From assembly GCA_026393975.1 (NCBI GenBank), contig JAPKZD010000014.1:64486-128485 (forward strand): a DNA stretch of 64,000 nucleotides, in the 5' to 3' direction. A model generated the notes under the pieces. It made no database searches and had not been told where the DNA came from. It worked only from the letters and a program-made list of their open reading frames with translations. The stretch is from Candidatus Aminicenantota bacterium. GTDB taxonomy: Bacteria; Acidobacteriota; Aminicenantia; Aminicenantales; Saccharicenantaceae. The stretch's first letter is position 1; every line of letters starts with the position of its first letter. Shown here one piece after another: positions 7,256-15,385 of the stretch. The position numbers and the translations under genes were made by a program.

Positions 7256-8553
7256 ATTTTCCTCCCGCAGGAACGATACAGGGTGAATTTGCCCAGGGTA
7301 TGGCCGTAGACGAGCTGCAGGGCGTTCAGCCGGGCGTTTTCCACCGCGTTCTGGGCGTCGATGAGTTCGGTGGCGCTGAGGAGCCCGTTGCGGAAGCGCT
7401 CCTCGGCGATGCGCAGGCTGTCCTCGGCCTGCTTGATCTTGATCTTCTCGATGTCCAGCTTCTGCTCGGCGACCTTCAGATCGGCCAGGGCGGTCTGGAT
7501 CTCCTGGTAGACGGAGCGCTCCAGGTCGATCTTGTGCAGCTCCACCGCTTTCAGGCCGGACTGGGCCTCGGCCACCTGGGCCCGGACGCGGAAGCCGTCG
7601 AAGACCGGGTAGTTCATGGACAGAGCGGCCGTCCAATTGCCCTTGATTTTGTCTATCTCGGGCATGAACCCGTTGCGGAACTCGTAGTTAAAGGAGGCCG
7701 TGACCGTCGGCTTGTCTCCGGTCTTGGCCAGCTCGATCGAAGCCTTGTTGAGGTCGACCTGGTGCCGCCACTGTTGGAACTCGACCCGGTTCTCCAGGGC
7801 CTCCCTGAGCAGGGCTTCGGCGTTGAAGGCCGCCGGCTCGAAGACGAAGACGCCGTCCGGATCGAAGGCGGCGCTTGGATCGCGGCCGGTCAGGGTGTTG
7901 AAGGCGATGCGGAATTTCTCGATGGAGTTGAGAAAGTCGAGCCGCTGGCCCCGGACCGTGCTGATCTGGACCTGGAGAAGGTCGACGTCGAAGCTCGAAG
8001 CCAGGCCGGCGTCATAGCGCTGCTTGGCCGTCTCCAGCTTTTTTTCGTACGCCTTGAGGGTCTCGTCCAGGACCTTGTCGGCCTCCCGGAAAAAGACCGT
8101 CCCGTAGAACAGGGGGACGATCTGGTAGGACAGCATGTGCTTGGTCAGGGCCACGCCGTCGTTGGCCAGGTCCAGGCCGGACTTGCTGATGTCGACCGTC
8201 CGGGCCGTGCGCCCCCAGTTGAAGACCTGCTCCATGACCGAGGCCCGGAAGTTATAATTGTTGGGCGTGCCGAACTTGATGGTCATGATCTCCCCATTGA
8301 AGGGGATGGAAAACTCGCCGAACAGGCTCATCCGGGTGTAATTCCCGGTGACGTTGAGCTGGGGAAGGTACTGGCTCTTGTTCTCGTCGATCTTGAACTC
8401 GGCCCCGGCGACGTTTTCAGCGGCAATTTGGACCTGCTGGTTGTTATTCAGGACCAGGTCGACGGCCTTCTTGAGCGACATCTTGTCTTGGGCCGCCGCC
8501 CCGGCGCAGGTCAAGGCCAGCAGCAGTCCCAGCGCTGCGACGCGTTGTTTCAT
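7252..8553 (-). CDS. TolC-family outer-membrane channel
   Basis: A 433-residue protein with a cleavable signal peptide (MKQRVAALGLLLALTCAGAAAQ) and two repeats rich in long amphipathic helices with the outer-membrane-factor pattern (LSLKKAVDLVLNNN-like start; ATELIDAQNAVENARLNALQLVYG near the end). It forms the trimeric tunnel through the outer membrane for the pump encoded downstream. It overlaps both neighbours by 4 nt, with ATGA junctions to the regulator and the adaptor. The length is usual for the family. The C-terminus after the last helix (TLYRSCGRKI) contains an unpaired Cys. Confidence 0.93.
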   Translation of the reverse strand: MKQRVAALGLLLALTCAGAAAQDKMSLKKAVDLVLNNNQQVQIAAENVAGAEFKIDENKSQYLPQLNVTGNYTRMSLFGEFSIPFNGEIMTIKFGTPNNYNFRASVMEQVFNWGRTARTVDISKSGLDLANDGVALTKHMLSYQIVPLFYGTVFFREADKVLDETLKAYEKKLETAKQRYDAGLASSFDVDLLQVQISTVRGQRLDFLNSIEKFRIAFNTLTGRDPSAAFDPDGVFVFEPAAFNAEALLREALENRVEFQQWRHQVDLNKASIELAKTGDKPTVTASFNYEFRNGFMPEIDKIKGNWTAALSMNYPVFDGFRVRAQVAEAQSGLKAVELHKIDLERSVYQEIQTALADLKVAEQKLDIEKIKIKQAEDSLRIAEERFRNGLLSATELIDAQNAVENARLNALQLVYGHTLGKFTLYRSCGRKI

Positions 8554-9158
8554 GACTTATCCTCCATGACTCGTTTCATGATTTCGAGAAAGAACCGGCC
8601 GGCCGCCCGGGCGTCGGCTTTATCGCCCTCCAGAAGCTTGACCCCCATGCCGATCTGGAGGGTCTTGAGGAATTTGAGAATCTCGTCCAGGCTGAAGGGC
8701 ACGCGCTCCCGGGCGATCTTCTTTTTGAGCATGTCCCGCAGGGCCAGCCCTTGCTCGGCATTCCGGATCAGCCGCAGGCGGGCCGACTCGTCCTCGAAGC
8801 GGATCATGCCGCCCATGCAAGGCAAGAACATACGCAGGAAACCCGGGTTGTTCTCGAAATACTCGAGATAGAACTCGATCCATACTTCGAGAATTTCCAA
8901 GAACGACTCCCGCCCGGAGATGCGCCGCTGCAACTCCTCATGGACCTTCCGGGTCTCCCGCTCCAGGAGATGGACGAAGATCTCGTCTTTGCTCTTGAAG
9001 TAGTAGTAGAGGGTGCCTTTGGCCAGCTCCGAGGCCTCGGCGATATCGTCCATACGGGCATGGAAGTACCCCCGTTCGGCGAAGATCCGTTCGGCCGCCG
9101 ACAAGATGGCCGCCAGGCGGGCGCCTTCCTCCCGTTCGCGACGCTCTTTCACTCCCAT
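8550..9158 (-). CDS. TetR/AcrR-family repressor of the efflux operon
   Basis: A 202-residue protein with an N-terminal helix-turn-helix: ILSAAERIFAERGYFHARMDDIAEASELAKGTLYYYFKSKDEIF, residues about 18-62 (quoted in part: AKGTLYYYFKSKDEIF). The C-terminal helical domain would bind the inducing ligand, likely a pump substrate. It is the first gene of the four-gene operon and overlaps the TolC-like gene by 4 nt, so the repressor controls its own synthesis with the pump. Its promoter is canonical, and a 5-6-5 inverted repeat lies between promoter and gene. Start ATG 9158 has GGAG upstream. Confidence 0.92.
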   Translation of the reverse strand: MGVKERREREEGARLAAILSAAERIFAERGYFHARMDDIAEASELAKGTLYYYFKSKDEIFVHLLERETRKVHEELQRRISGRESFLEILEVWIEFYLEYFENNPGFLRMFLPCMGGMIRFEDESARLRLIRNAEQGLALRDMLKKKIARERVPFSLDEILKFLKTLQIGMGVKLLEGDKADARAAGRFFLEIMKRVMEDKS

Positions 9159-9180
9159 CAGACGTTCTCCATCTCTGGTT

Positions 9181-9196
9181 TCGACTTGCCGGTCGA
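9181..9196. promoter_or_regulatory. Candidate operator upstream of tetR
   Basis: TCGAC, six bases, GTCGA: an inverted repeat just downstream of the -10 box of the efflux operon. This is a plausible TetR-family binding site, but the arms are short. Confidence 0.35.
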
Positions 9197-9213
9197 TTTA
9201 TTACCAGTGGGTC

Positions 9214-9242
9214 ATAATACGTCGCCTGAAGCCCTTTGTCAA
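9214..9242 (-). promoter_or_regulatory. Promoter of the tetR-RND efflux operon
   Basis: On the minus strand, TTGACA (9242-9237), 17-bp spacer, TATTAT (9219-9214). This is a near-perfect housekeeping promoter, about 55 nt upstream of the regulator start. Confidence 0.8.
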
Positions 9243-9370
9243 CTGCTTTTTCGTCCGGGCCGGGGGCCTTGTGCCAATATGCCGGCCTGGACGCAGACGA
9301 CGAAGCGGGCCTGCACAAGGATTTCGACGACTGGCCGAGGATTCCGCGTTTTAACGCGGCTGAGGGCCGG

Positions 9371-9934
9371 CTATTTCCAGAAGATTATCTCCGGGGGGGT
9401 CTTTTTCATGGTTGTGAACTTGACGGCCGGATAGCCGACTGCGATCGGCGCCACGACCGCATGGTCTTCCGGGACGCCGAAACGCTTCTTGGCCTCGGGG
9501 GTTCCGAGATACATTCTCACGAAGCCCATCCAGCAGGTGCCTAGGCCGAGGCCGCGTGCCGCGAGCATCAGGTTTTCCGCGGCCAACGTGCAATCGGTCT
9601 CGGCGGTCGGGCTGGAGTTCGGTTTGGAACAGATAAGGACCAGTACGGGCGCGCCATAGAGGACGTTAAAATTGGGATCCTCGAGCGTCTCGCGGTACGT
9701 TGCGAGCGGCGGCATCCGGTCGATCATTCCGAGCAGATGAGCCTTTGTCCGGACGGAAAGGTCGGTTAGGATGGCGCGGTCCTGGAGGACGGCGAACTTC
9801 CAAGACTCGATGCCCATGCCGCACGGCGCTTGCACGGCGGCATCGATCAACTGCTGGACCACGTCGTGGTCGATGGACTTGCTCTCATAAGCCCGGATGG
9901 ATCGGCGGGTATAAATGGCTTCCTTAAGGTCCAT
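9371..9934 (-). CDS. Nitroreductase-family flavoprotein
   Basis: A 187-residue protein of the nitroreductase superfamily. The N-terminal [12 protein letters not shown] motif contacts the FMN phosphate; [12 protein letters not shown] is the second flavin motif; the [11 protein letters not shown] segment is typical of the C-terminal half. These dimeric FMN enzymes reduce nitro groups, quinones or enones with NAD(P)H. The ATG at 9934 has CAGGAGG upstream. It is divergent from lexA, sharing a 130-bp intergenic region with the LexA-type operator, but no link to DNA damage is shown. Substrate unknown. Confidence 0.9.
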   Translation of the reverse strand: MDLKEAIYTRRSIRAYESKSIDHDVVQQLIDAAVQAPCGMGIESWKFAVLQDRAILTDLSVRTKAHLLGMIDRMPPLATYRETLEDPNFNVLYGAPVLVLICSKPNSSPTAETDCTLAAENLMLAARGLGLGTCWMGFVRMYLGTPEAKKRFGVPEDHAVVAPIAVGYPAVKFTTMKKTPPEIIFWK

Positions 9935-10016
9935 GGTTTTCGGCCTCCTGTGGGCGGGGATTTGCGATGGGCGAAATGTTAGCCGATAGCCGACTGAGAA
10001 GTCAATGAATTAAATC

Positions 10017-10034
10017 TGTCAAAACATCTTGACA
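10017..10034. promoter_or_regulatory. Candidate LexA operator
   Basis: TGTCAA, six bases, TTGACA: a perfect inverted repeat whose right arm is the -35 box of lexA. Position and symmetry fit an autoregulatory LexA box. The sequence is not the E. coli or Bacillus type, but LexA boxes differ between phyla. Confidence 0.6.
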
Positions 10035-10057
10035 AGCGCCCTTCGCCGCATTATCTT
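10029..10057 (+). promoter_or_regulatory. Promoter of the lexA-dinB-dnaE cassette
   Basis: TTGACA (10029-10034), 17-bp spacer, TATCTT (10052-10057). Transcription would start near 10064-10065, right at an in-frame GTG (10065) and 9-10 nt before the ATG at 10074. Confidence 0.7.
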
Positions 10058-10073
10058 ATAAAAGGTGAACAAA

Positions 10074-10691
10074 ATGGTAAACACATTGAGACGCGAACTG
10101 ACCCTCAGGCAGGCCACGGTCCTCAAGGCCGTCGAGGACTTCATCCTGGGGCACGGCTACGCCCCGACCATCCGTCAGCTGGGGTCGGCCCTCGGGATCC
10201 CCAGCCCCTCGGCCGTACTCAAGCACCTCCAGAGCCTGGAGCGGAAGGGGTACATCACCCGTGAGGGCGCCGAGATCCGCGTGGCGGGGCTGCCGGCCCT
10301 CCTCGAAAGCCAGGTCCGGGTGCCGATGGCCGGGCTCGTCCCGGCGGGCGGGCCGCGCGAGTCTTTCGACGTCTCGGGCGAGGCCATGGACGTTCCGGGC
10401 TGGATGGTCGGCCGCCGCCGGGGCAACGTCTTCTGCATCCGGGTCGACGGCAAGAGCATGATCGACGCCTACATCGACGACGGCGACCACGTCCTGCTCG
10501 AGCGGACCAACCTGGCCAACTCGGGCGAGATGGTCGTGGCCCTGCTCGAGGACGGTTCGGTCACCCTGAAGCGGCTGCGGCGGACGAACGGACAGATTTT
10601 CCTCGTCCCGGAGAACCCGGCCTTTCAGCCGATCGAGGCCCCGTCCGCGAGGATCCTGGGCCGGGTCATCGGCGTCATGCGTAAGTACTGA
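10074..10691 (+). CDS. lexA: LexA-type SOS repressor
   Basis: A 205-residue repressor-protease. Residues about 8-70 form the LexA winged helix (PTIRQLGSALGIPSPSAVLKHL contains the recognition helix, residues 31-52). The C-terminal S24 domain has the cleavage site Ala91-Gly92 in VPAGGP, the catalytic Ser128 in DGKSMIDAYIDDGD and Lys166 in VTLKRLRR. On DNA damage RecA-type filaments would trigger self-cleavage. The ATG at 10074 has AAAGG 8 nt upstream; a GTG at 10065 is an in-frame alternative and would make the mRNA leaderless. It heads a cassette with two DNA polymerases and carries its own operator. Confidence 0.93.
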   Translation: MVNTLRRELTLRQATVLKAVEDFILGHGYAPTIRQLGSALGIPSPSAVLKHLQSLERKGYITREGAEIRVAGLPALLESQVRVPMAGLVPAGGPRESFDVSGEAMDVPGWMVGRRRGNVFCIRVDGKSMIDAYIDDGDHVLLERTNLANSGEMVVALLEDGSVTLKRLRRTNGQIFLVPENPAFQPIEAPSARILGRVIGVMRKY

Positions 10692-10705
10692 ACGGGACGG
10701 ATCCC

Positions 10706-11929
10706 GTGCCCCGCCGCTACATCGTCCACGTCGACATCGACGCTTTCTTCGCCGCCGTCGAGGTCCTCCTCGACCCGTCACTCCAAGGCAAGCCGGTCAT
10801 CGTCGGCGGCCTGCCCCACGAGCGCGGCGTGGCCTCGACCTGCTCCTACGAGGCCCGCAAGTTCGGCGTCCACTCCGGCATGCCCCTGCGCAAGTGCTAC
10901 CAGCTCTGCCCCGAGGGCGTCTTCGTCCGCGGCAACTACCAGGTCTACCAGGCCTTCTCGGAGCGCTTCTTTCGCGTCCTCCACGCCGCGACGCCCGACA
11001 CCGAGGAGGCCTCCCTCGACGAGGCCTACCTCGAACTCACCCGCTGCGGGCACATCTATCCTTCGTTCCCGGCGGCGGCCCGCGACATCAAGCGGCAAGT
11101 CGAGCGCGAGATCGGGGTCACGGTCTCGGTCGGCGCCGCCCCGAACAAGATCCTGGCCAAGCTGGCCACCCGCCGGGCCAAGCCGGCCGGCTTTTTCGAG
11201 ATCCGCGAGGGCGAGGAAGAGACCTACCTCCGCGGCCTCGGCATCGAGGCCCTGCCCGGCATTGGCCCCAAGGCCCAGGTCGTCCTCCGCCTGATGAACA
11301 TCCACAAGATCGGCGAGCTGTGGGAGCTGCCGCGGACGACCCTCCACACGCTCTTCGGCCAGGGCGGGGACGACATCTACCTCCAGTCACGCGGCATCGA
11401 CAGCCGGCCGCTCGTCACGCGGACCCTGCCCAAATCCGTGTCGCGCGAGACGACCTTCCTCGAGGACCTCTGGGACAGGCGCCTGCTCCTGGCCCACCTC
11501 GCCTATCTCTGCGACCGGCTGACCTTGGCCCTGCGCGAGGACCGCCTCTACGCCCACGTCATCGAGGTCAAGGCCCGCTATGCCGACTTCAAGACCGAGA
11601 TCAAGCGCCGCCTCGTCCTGTCGCCGCTCCAGGATATGGGCAAGATCTACAAGATCGCCGAGGAGCTGTTCCTCGAGCTTTTCTCCGGCTCGCGGCTGGC
11701 CCTGCGCCTCGTCGGGGTCAAGGTGTCGGACCTCGTCCGCGTCCGGCCCCTGTCGCTCTTCGAGCCCTACTCGGAGCGGCCGGAGAGGCTGGGCCGGGCC
11801 CTCGACCAGGTCCGCGACAAGTACGGCTTCGGCTCGGTGCTGACGGCCCGGGAGAAGATGCTCGACGCCGTCTACGCCTTCGAGCCGAGGCGGGGCTACG
11901 TCCTGAAGACGGCGTCCCTGACGAAGTGA
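10706..11929 (+). CDS. Y-family translesion DNA polymerase (DinB/Pol IV type)
   Basis: A 407-residue DinB-like polymerase that copies past DNA lesions. The catalytic carboxylates are present: Asp10 in HVDIDAFFA and Asp105-Glu106 in ASLDEAYLEL. The palm, finger (SYEARKFGVHSGMP) and little-finger domains follow in the usual order. Near the C-terminus PLSLFEP (about 348-354) resembles a beta-clamp-binding motif. It starts at a GTG, 14 nt after lexA. Because the catalytic residues are intact it is not a true ImuB (which lacks them), although it occupies that position in the cassette. It is likely damage-induced through LexA. Confidence 0.93.
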   Translation: MPRRYIVHVDIDAFFAAVEVLLDPSLQGKPVIVGGLPHERGVASTCSYEARKFGVHSGMPLRKCYQLCPEGVFVRGNYQVYQAFSERFFRVLHAATPDTEEASLDEAYLELTRCGHIYPSFPAAARDIKRQVEREIGVTVSVGAAPNKILAKLATRRAKPAGFFEIREGEEETYLRGLGIEALPGIGPKAQVVLRLMNIHKIGELWELPRTTLHTLFGQGGDDIYLQSRGIDSRPLVTRTLPKSVSRETTFLEDLWDRRLLLAHLAYLCDRLTLALREDRLYAHVIEVKARYADFKTEIKRRLVLSPLQDMGKIYKIAEELFLELFSGSRLALRLVGVKVSDLVRVRPLSLFEPYSERPERLGRALDQVRDKYGFGSVLTAREKMLDAVYAFEPRRGYVLKTASLTK

Positions 11930-11934
11930 AAACC

Positions 11935-14922
11935 ATGTTCGTCCCGCTCCGCCTTCATTCCGTGTACAGCCGGGGGAAGGGGAGCGTCACGCTCGAGGAG
12001 GCGGCGGAGTGGGCCGGGCGGCAGCGGCTCCCGGCCGCGGCCCTGGCGGATGTGGGCAACATCTACGGCTGGGGCAAGTGGAAGCGGGTCGCGGGGACCG
12101 GCGGCTTCAAGCCGCTCTTCGGGTGTGAGCTCGAGTGTGGCGGCCGGCGGTTCGTCTTCCTGGTCAAGACGCGCGAGGGTTACTCGAACCTGATGGAGAT
12201 CTTCAACCGCAAGGAGGTCCGCGACGCGTCCGGCCTCGTCGTGATCTATATTCCGGATGGAAGCGGGGGAGATGCGGCCGCGATGCTCGACGACCTCCGC
12301 GAAAAAGTCGCGCAGGGAGACTTCTATATCGGCGTCGATTTTGCCAATTTTCGGAGGATCTTGGAATGCGGGGGCGGGGAATCTGGGGGATGCGTCCCCG
12401 ATTCCCTCGCCGACCTGCCCGTCGTCTGGGCGAACCCGGTCAAGTACCTGACGAGCCCCGAGCGCCTCGTCCTCCTCCACGCCATCGAGAAAAAGATCCC
12501 CTACCCGTCCGAGCGCGACCGGCTCCTGGCGAAGGTCTGGCTTTTTGGGCCGGACCAGGAAACACTCGCCCTGCGCCGCTTCGGTGACGGCGTCAAGGCG
12601 GCCCTGGCCCGGACGGCCGAGGTCGCCGAAAAGTGCAAGTTCGTCTTCGAGGACGTCATCCCCAACCTTCCGACCGACCTCTTCCCCCGGACCCTCCGCG
12701 ACGTTGTCACGGAGCGCCTCGCGGCCGCGAAGAATCTGACTTGGAAGGAGCGCCAGCGGGCCCGCCGCGAGCTGGCCGTTGTCGAGCAATCCGGCTTCGG
12801 CCCCTACTTTCTGGCCGTCCACGACATCGTCGAGTTCGCCCGTGGCCGCGGCATCCTCCACAATTTGCGGGGGTCGGGGGCCTCGTCCTTCCTGGCCTGG
12901 CTCCTCGGCGTGTCCCACGTCAACCCCATGGAGTTCGACCTCTATTTCGAGCGCTTCCTCAACCGCGGCCGGCCCGACCCGCCCGACATCGACATCGACT
13001 TCGATTCGCGGCGCCGCGACGAGGTCCTGGCCTACGTCCTCAAGCGGTACGGCGCCGGGAATACGGGCGCGGCCTTCGTCTGCAGCCTGAAGAACTTCGG
13101 GGCCCGCTCGGCCCTCTACGAGACGCTCCGGGCCTTCGGCGTCCCGCCCGAGGAGGCACGGGGGCTCTCGAAGCGCGTCCCGTATTCCGCGGAGCCGTTC
13201 TATCTGCGGCGGGCCGCGCCGGCCCCGGGCCGCCTCGACGTCTGGAAGCTCGCCGCCGAGCTCCAGGACGTCTACCATGAGACCTCGCTCCACGTCGGCG
13301 GCGTCATCCTGACGCCGGCGCCGGTCGAGCGGTTCCTCCCGCTCGAGACCTCGGCCAAGGGCCTGCGCATGACCCATTTCGACAAGGACGCGGTCGAGGA
13401 CCTCCGGCTGATCAAGCTCGACCTCCTCTCGGTGCGGGGCCTCGCCGCGATCTCGGAGACGAAAGAGAAGCTGAATCTGGGGACGCTCCCGCCGGCGGAC
13501 GCCGGGACGTATGCGGCCCTCCGGGCGGCCCGGACGGTCGGCTGTTTCCAGGTCGAGAGCCCGGCCATGATGAACCTCCTGCGACGGATGAAGCCGGCCG
13601 ACATCCACGAGATCACCCAGGCCCTGGCCCTGGTCCGGCCGGGGCCGACCGAGAGCGGGATGAAGGAGGCGCTCCTGCGGCGGCGGAGCGGCCGGGGGGC
13701 GGGGACACCTGTGGCGGACGCCTTCCTGGCCCGCATCCTGCCCGAGACCGGCGGCATCCTCCTCTATGAGGAGCAGGTCATGCAGGTCGCCGAGCGGGTG
13801 GCCGGCATGCCTCCGGAGGAGGGCGACCTCCTGCGGCGGAGCTTGCGGAAGGGCAAGGGCGGCGACCCGACGCTTCGGGCCAAGTTCGTCCGCGAGGCCG
13901 GGGAGCGCGGCTACGCGGTGGCCGAGGTCGAGCGACTGTGGAAGACCCTGGAGAAGTTCTCCTCCTACTCCTTCAACAAGGCCCACAGCGCCTCGTACGC
14001 CCACATGGCCTACCAGGCCGTCTACCTCAAGGTCCGTCACCCCGGGCCCTACTTCGCGGCCGTGCTCAACGCCGGCGGCGGCTATTACGACCTCGCCGAG
14101 TACATCGCCGAGGCGAAGAGGAACGGCATCCGCATCCTGGGACCTGACGCGAACCGCAGCGGACCCGGCTTCGAGGTCGAGAACGGAACGGGGAACGGAG
14201 GGAACGGCTCGGGCGGAGGGGCGGGGAGCGGCGGAGGGCCCGGCGCGATCCGCGTCGGCTTGACGTCGATCAAGAGGCTGGGGACGAAGACGATCGAGCG
14301 CGTCCTCGAGGAGCGGAAGGCGGGCGGCGAGTACGCCTCGGTCGAGGACTTCCTGGCCCGGACGAAGCCGGGCAAGGCCGAGCTCCTCTCCCTCATCCGG
14401 GCGGGCGTCTTCGATTCCCTCGAGCCGCGGCGGACGCGCCAGGTCCTCCGCTACTTCCAGGGCCTCGAGCATATGGAGGAGGTCGCCGATATCGCCTCGG
14501 ACGAGAAGCGGCGCATGCTCTACGAATCGCTCGGCTTCCTGCCGGAGGGGGACGAGCTCGACCTCTACGAGGGGAAAAGGCCGGCGCTTCGGGTCAAGGA
14601 CCTCAGGGACTGCGCCGGGACGATGGTCGAGCTCGTCGTCCGGGTCGTCGATGCCCGGCAGAGGGAGACCTACGGCATGATGCGGAGCGCCACCGGCCAC
14701 GGCGGGGGAGATGGCGGCGAGGATGCGAGCGGGGGAAACGGGCGAGGCGGGCCGAAGTATTTTTATCTCTTCGAGGACGAAACGGGGCTTCTCGAGGGCA
14801 TCGGCGAGACGCGCTGCGTCACGTACGGGACGCCGCCGGTCTGTTTCCTGCGCGGCGAGGTCCGGAAAGACGGCGAGGGGATCGCCAAGATCACCGATTG
14901 CGCCTTCCTGAGGTCGTTCTGA
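11935..14922 (+). CDS. DnaE-type DNA polymerase III alpha subunit of the mutagenesis cassette (DnaE2-like)
   Basis: A 995-residue C-family polymerase, shorter than replicative DnaE. It has an N-terminal PHP domain (1-210), the polymerase core with PPDIDIDFD (D351, D353, D355) and KLDLLSV (D496), the FSSYSFNKAHSASYA finger motif, a helix-hairpin-helix region and a C-terminal OB fold. PHP metal residues are degraded: the first His of the usual HxH is Arg (LRLHS), and the usual TDHGN is ADVGN, so proofreading by PHP is unlikely. Three low-complexity insertions are seen. Start: ATG 11935; a GTG at 11926 overlapping the dinB stop is an alternative. It likely acts with the DinB-type partner in induced mutagenesis. 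Confidence 0.9.
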   Translation: MFVPLRLHSVYSRGKGSVTLEEAAEWAGRQRLPAAALADVGNIYGWGKWKRVAGTGGFKPLFGCELECGGRRFVFLVKTREGYSNLMEIFNRKEVRDASGLVVIYIPDGSGGDAAAMLDDLREKVAQGDFYIGVDFANFRRILECGGGESGGCVPDSLADLPVVWANPVKYLTSPERLVLLHAIEKKIPYPSERDRLLAKVWLFGPDQETLALRRFGDGVKAALARTAEVAEKCKFVFEDVIPNLPTDLFPRTLRDVVTERLAAAKNLTWKERQRARRELAVVEQSGFGPYFLAVHDIVEFARGRGILHNLRGSGASSFLAWLLGVSHVNPMEFDLYFERFLNRGRPDPPDIDIDFDSRRRDEVLAYVLKRYGAGNTGAAFVCSLKNFGARSALYETLRAFGVPPEEARGLSKRVPYSAEPFYLRRAAPAPGRLDVWKLAAELQDVYHETSLHVGGVILTPAPVERFLPLETSAKGLRMTHFDKDAVEDLRLIKLDLLSVRGLAAISETKEKLNLGTLPPADAGTYAALRAARTVGCFQVESPAMMNLLRRMKPADIHEITQALALVRPGPTESGMKEALLRRRSGRGAGTPVADAFLARILPETGGILLYEEQVMQVAERVAGMPPEEGDLLRRSLRKGKGGDPTLRAKFVREAGERGYAVAEVERLWKTLEKFSSYSFNKAHSASYAHMAYQAVYLKVRHPGPYFAAVLNAGGGYYDLAEYIAEAKRNGIRILGPDANRSGPGFEVENGTGNGGNGSGGGAGSGGGPGAIRVGLTSIKRLGTKTIERVLEERKAGGEYASVEDFLARTKPGKAELLSLIRAGVFDSLEPRRTRQVLRYFQGLEHMEEVADIASDEKRRMLYESLGFLPEGDELDLYEGKRPALRVKDLRDCAGTMVELVVRVVDARQRETYGMMRSATGHGGGDGGEDASGGNGRGGPKYFYLFEDETGLLEGIGETRCVTYGTPPVCFLRGEVRKDGEGIAKITDCAFLRSF
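12377..12406. repeat. Palindromic element inside dnaE
   Basis: Nested inverted arms GGGAATC / GATTCCC and GGGGA / TCCCC lie within the coding sequence (about residues 148-157) and encode the Gly-rich stretch CGGGESGGCVPDS. It looks like a small palindromic repeat inserted in frame. Confidence 0.5.
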
Positions 14923-15093
14923 TGAGTTTTCTTTACAAGATCGACAGGTTTCCAGGGGGAAGAGATTGGCACGGTTTTGGCAATAGAAGAGGACAGAGGA
15001 CATAAAACGGGATGCGAGAAGAGAATTCGATGACATACACGCTAATCCTCTTGAATGAGGTGCGTGCCACTAGAATTCGCTAGGAGGTCGATC

Positions 15094-15312
15094 ATGAGCG
15101 GATACCGATTTTCCGTATATGTCATCCGGGATGGGGAGGGTTGGGCCGCCTGCTGTCCGGAATTTCCGGACTGCCGGGCCTGGGGCGCGACATACGAGGC
15201 GGCGCTGGCCAACCTCCGCGACGTCATCCAGATCTTCGTCGAGGACGGCCTTGGCGACGACGAGCCGCCGCCCCAGCACGATGAGCTGTCTTTCACGACC
15301 CTGAGCCTCTGA
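15094..15312 (+). CDS. HicB-like protein without visible HicA
   Basis: A 72-residue protein with the HicB/UPF0150 partial RNase-H-like fold: a strand pattern YRFSVYVIRDGEGWAACCPE, then FPDCRAWGATYEAALANLRD, an Asp-rich tail and FTTLSL at the end. The start at 15094 has TAGGAGG upstream. HicB is the antitoxin of HicAB pairs, but no HicA-sized ORF occurs in the 171 bp before it or the 73 bp after, and HicB's usual C-terminal DNA-binding domain is absent. Such stand-alone short HicB-like proteins are common; the function is then unclear. Confidence 0.8.
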   Translation: MSGYRFSVYVIRDGEGWAACCPEFPDCRAWGATYEAALANLRDVIQIFVEDGLGDDEPPPQHDELSFTTLSL

Positions 15313-15349
15313 TGGGGCCCGGCCCGCGCCCAGCCCGGTCTTCTCCGCC

Positions 15350-15378
15350 TTGACAGCCTGTGAACTGCACGCTATAAG
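15350..15378 (+). promoter_or_regulatory. Promoter of the S9 peptidase gene (candidate leaderless)
   Basis: TTGACA (15350-15355), 17-bp spacer, TATAAG (15373-15378). Only 7 nt separate the -10 box from the ATG at 15386, so transcription would begin at or next to the start codon. Confidence 0.75.
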
Positions 15379-15385
15379 TCGTTTC

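Noticed and set aside
9344-9359. CCGCGTT / AACGCGG hairpin after the nitroreductase gene
   Set aside because: A 7-bp stem with a 2-nt loop and no T-run on either side; too weak to call a terminator.
10894-11925. Upstream extension of the dnaE frame through dinB
   Set aside because: It overlaps the intact dinB gene in another frame; the DnaE fold begins with the PHP motif near 11935.
11896-15036. A 1046-codon open frame on the minus strand opposite dnaE
   Set aside because: It mirrors the GC-rich third-codon positions of dnaE, lacks any recognisable domain or ribosome site, and its composition (Arg/Pro/Gly/Ala/Asp/Leu-rich) is typical of antisense shadows.
15030-15083. Short ORF starting MTYTLILLNEV before the HicB-like gene
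   Set aside because: Only 17 codons and no ribosome site; resemblance to a HicB start is too short to support.
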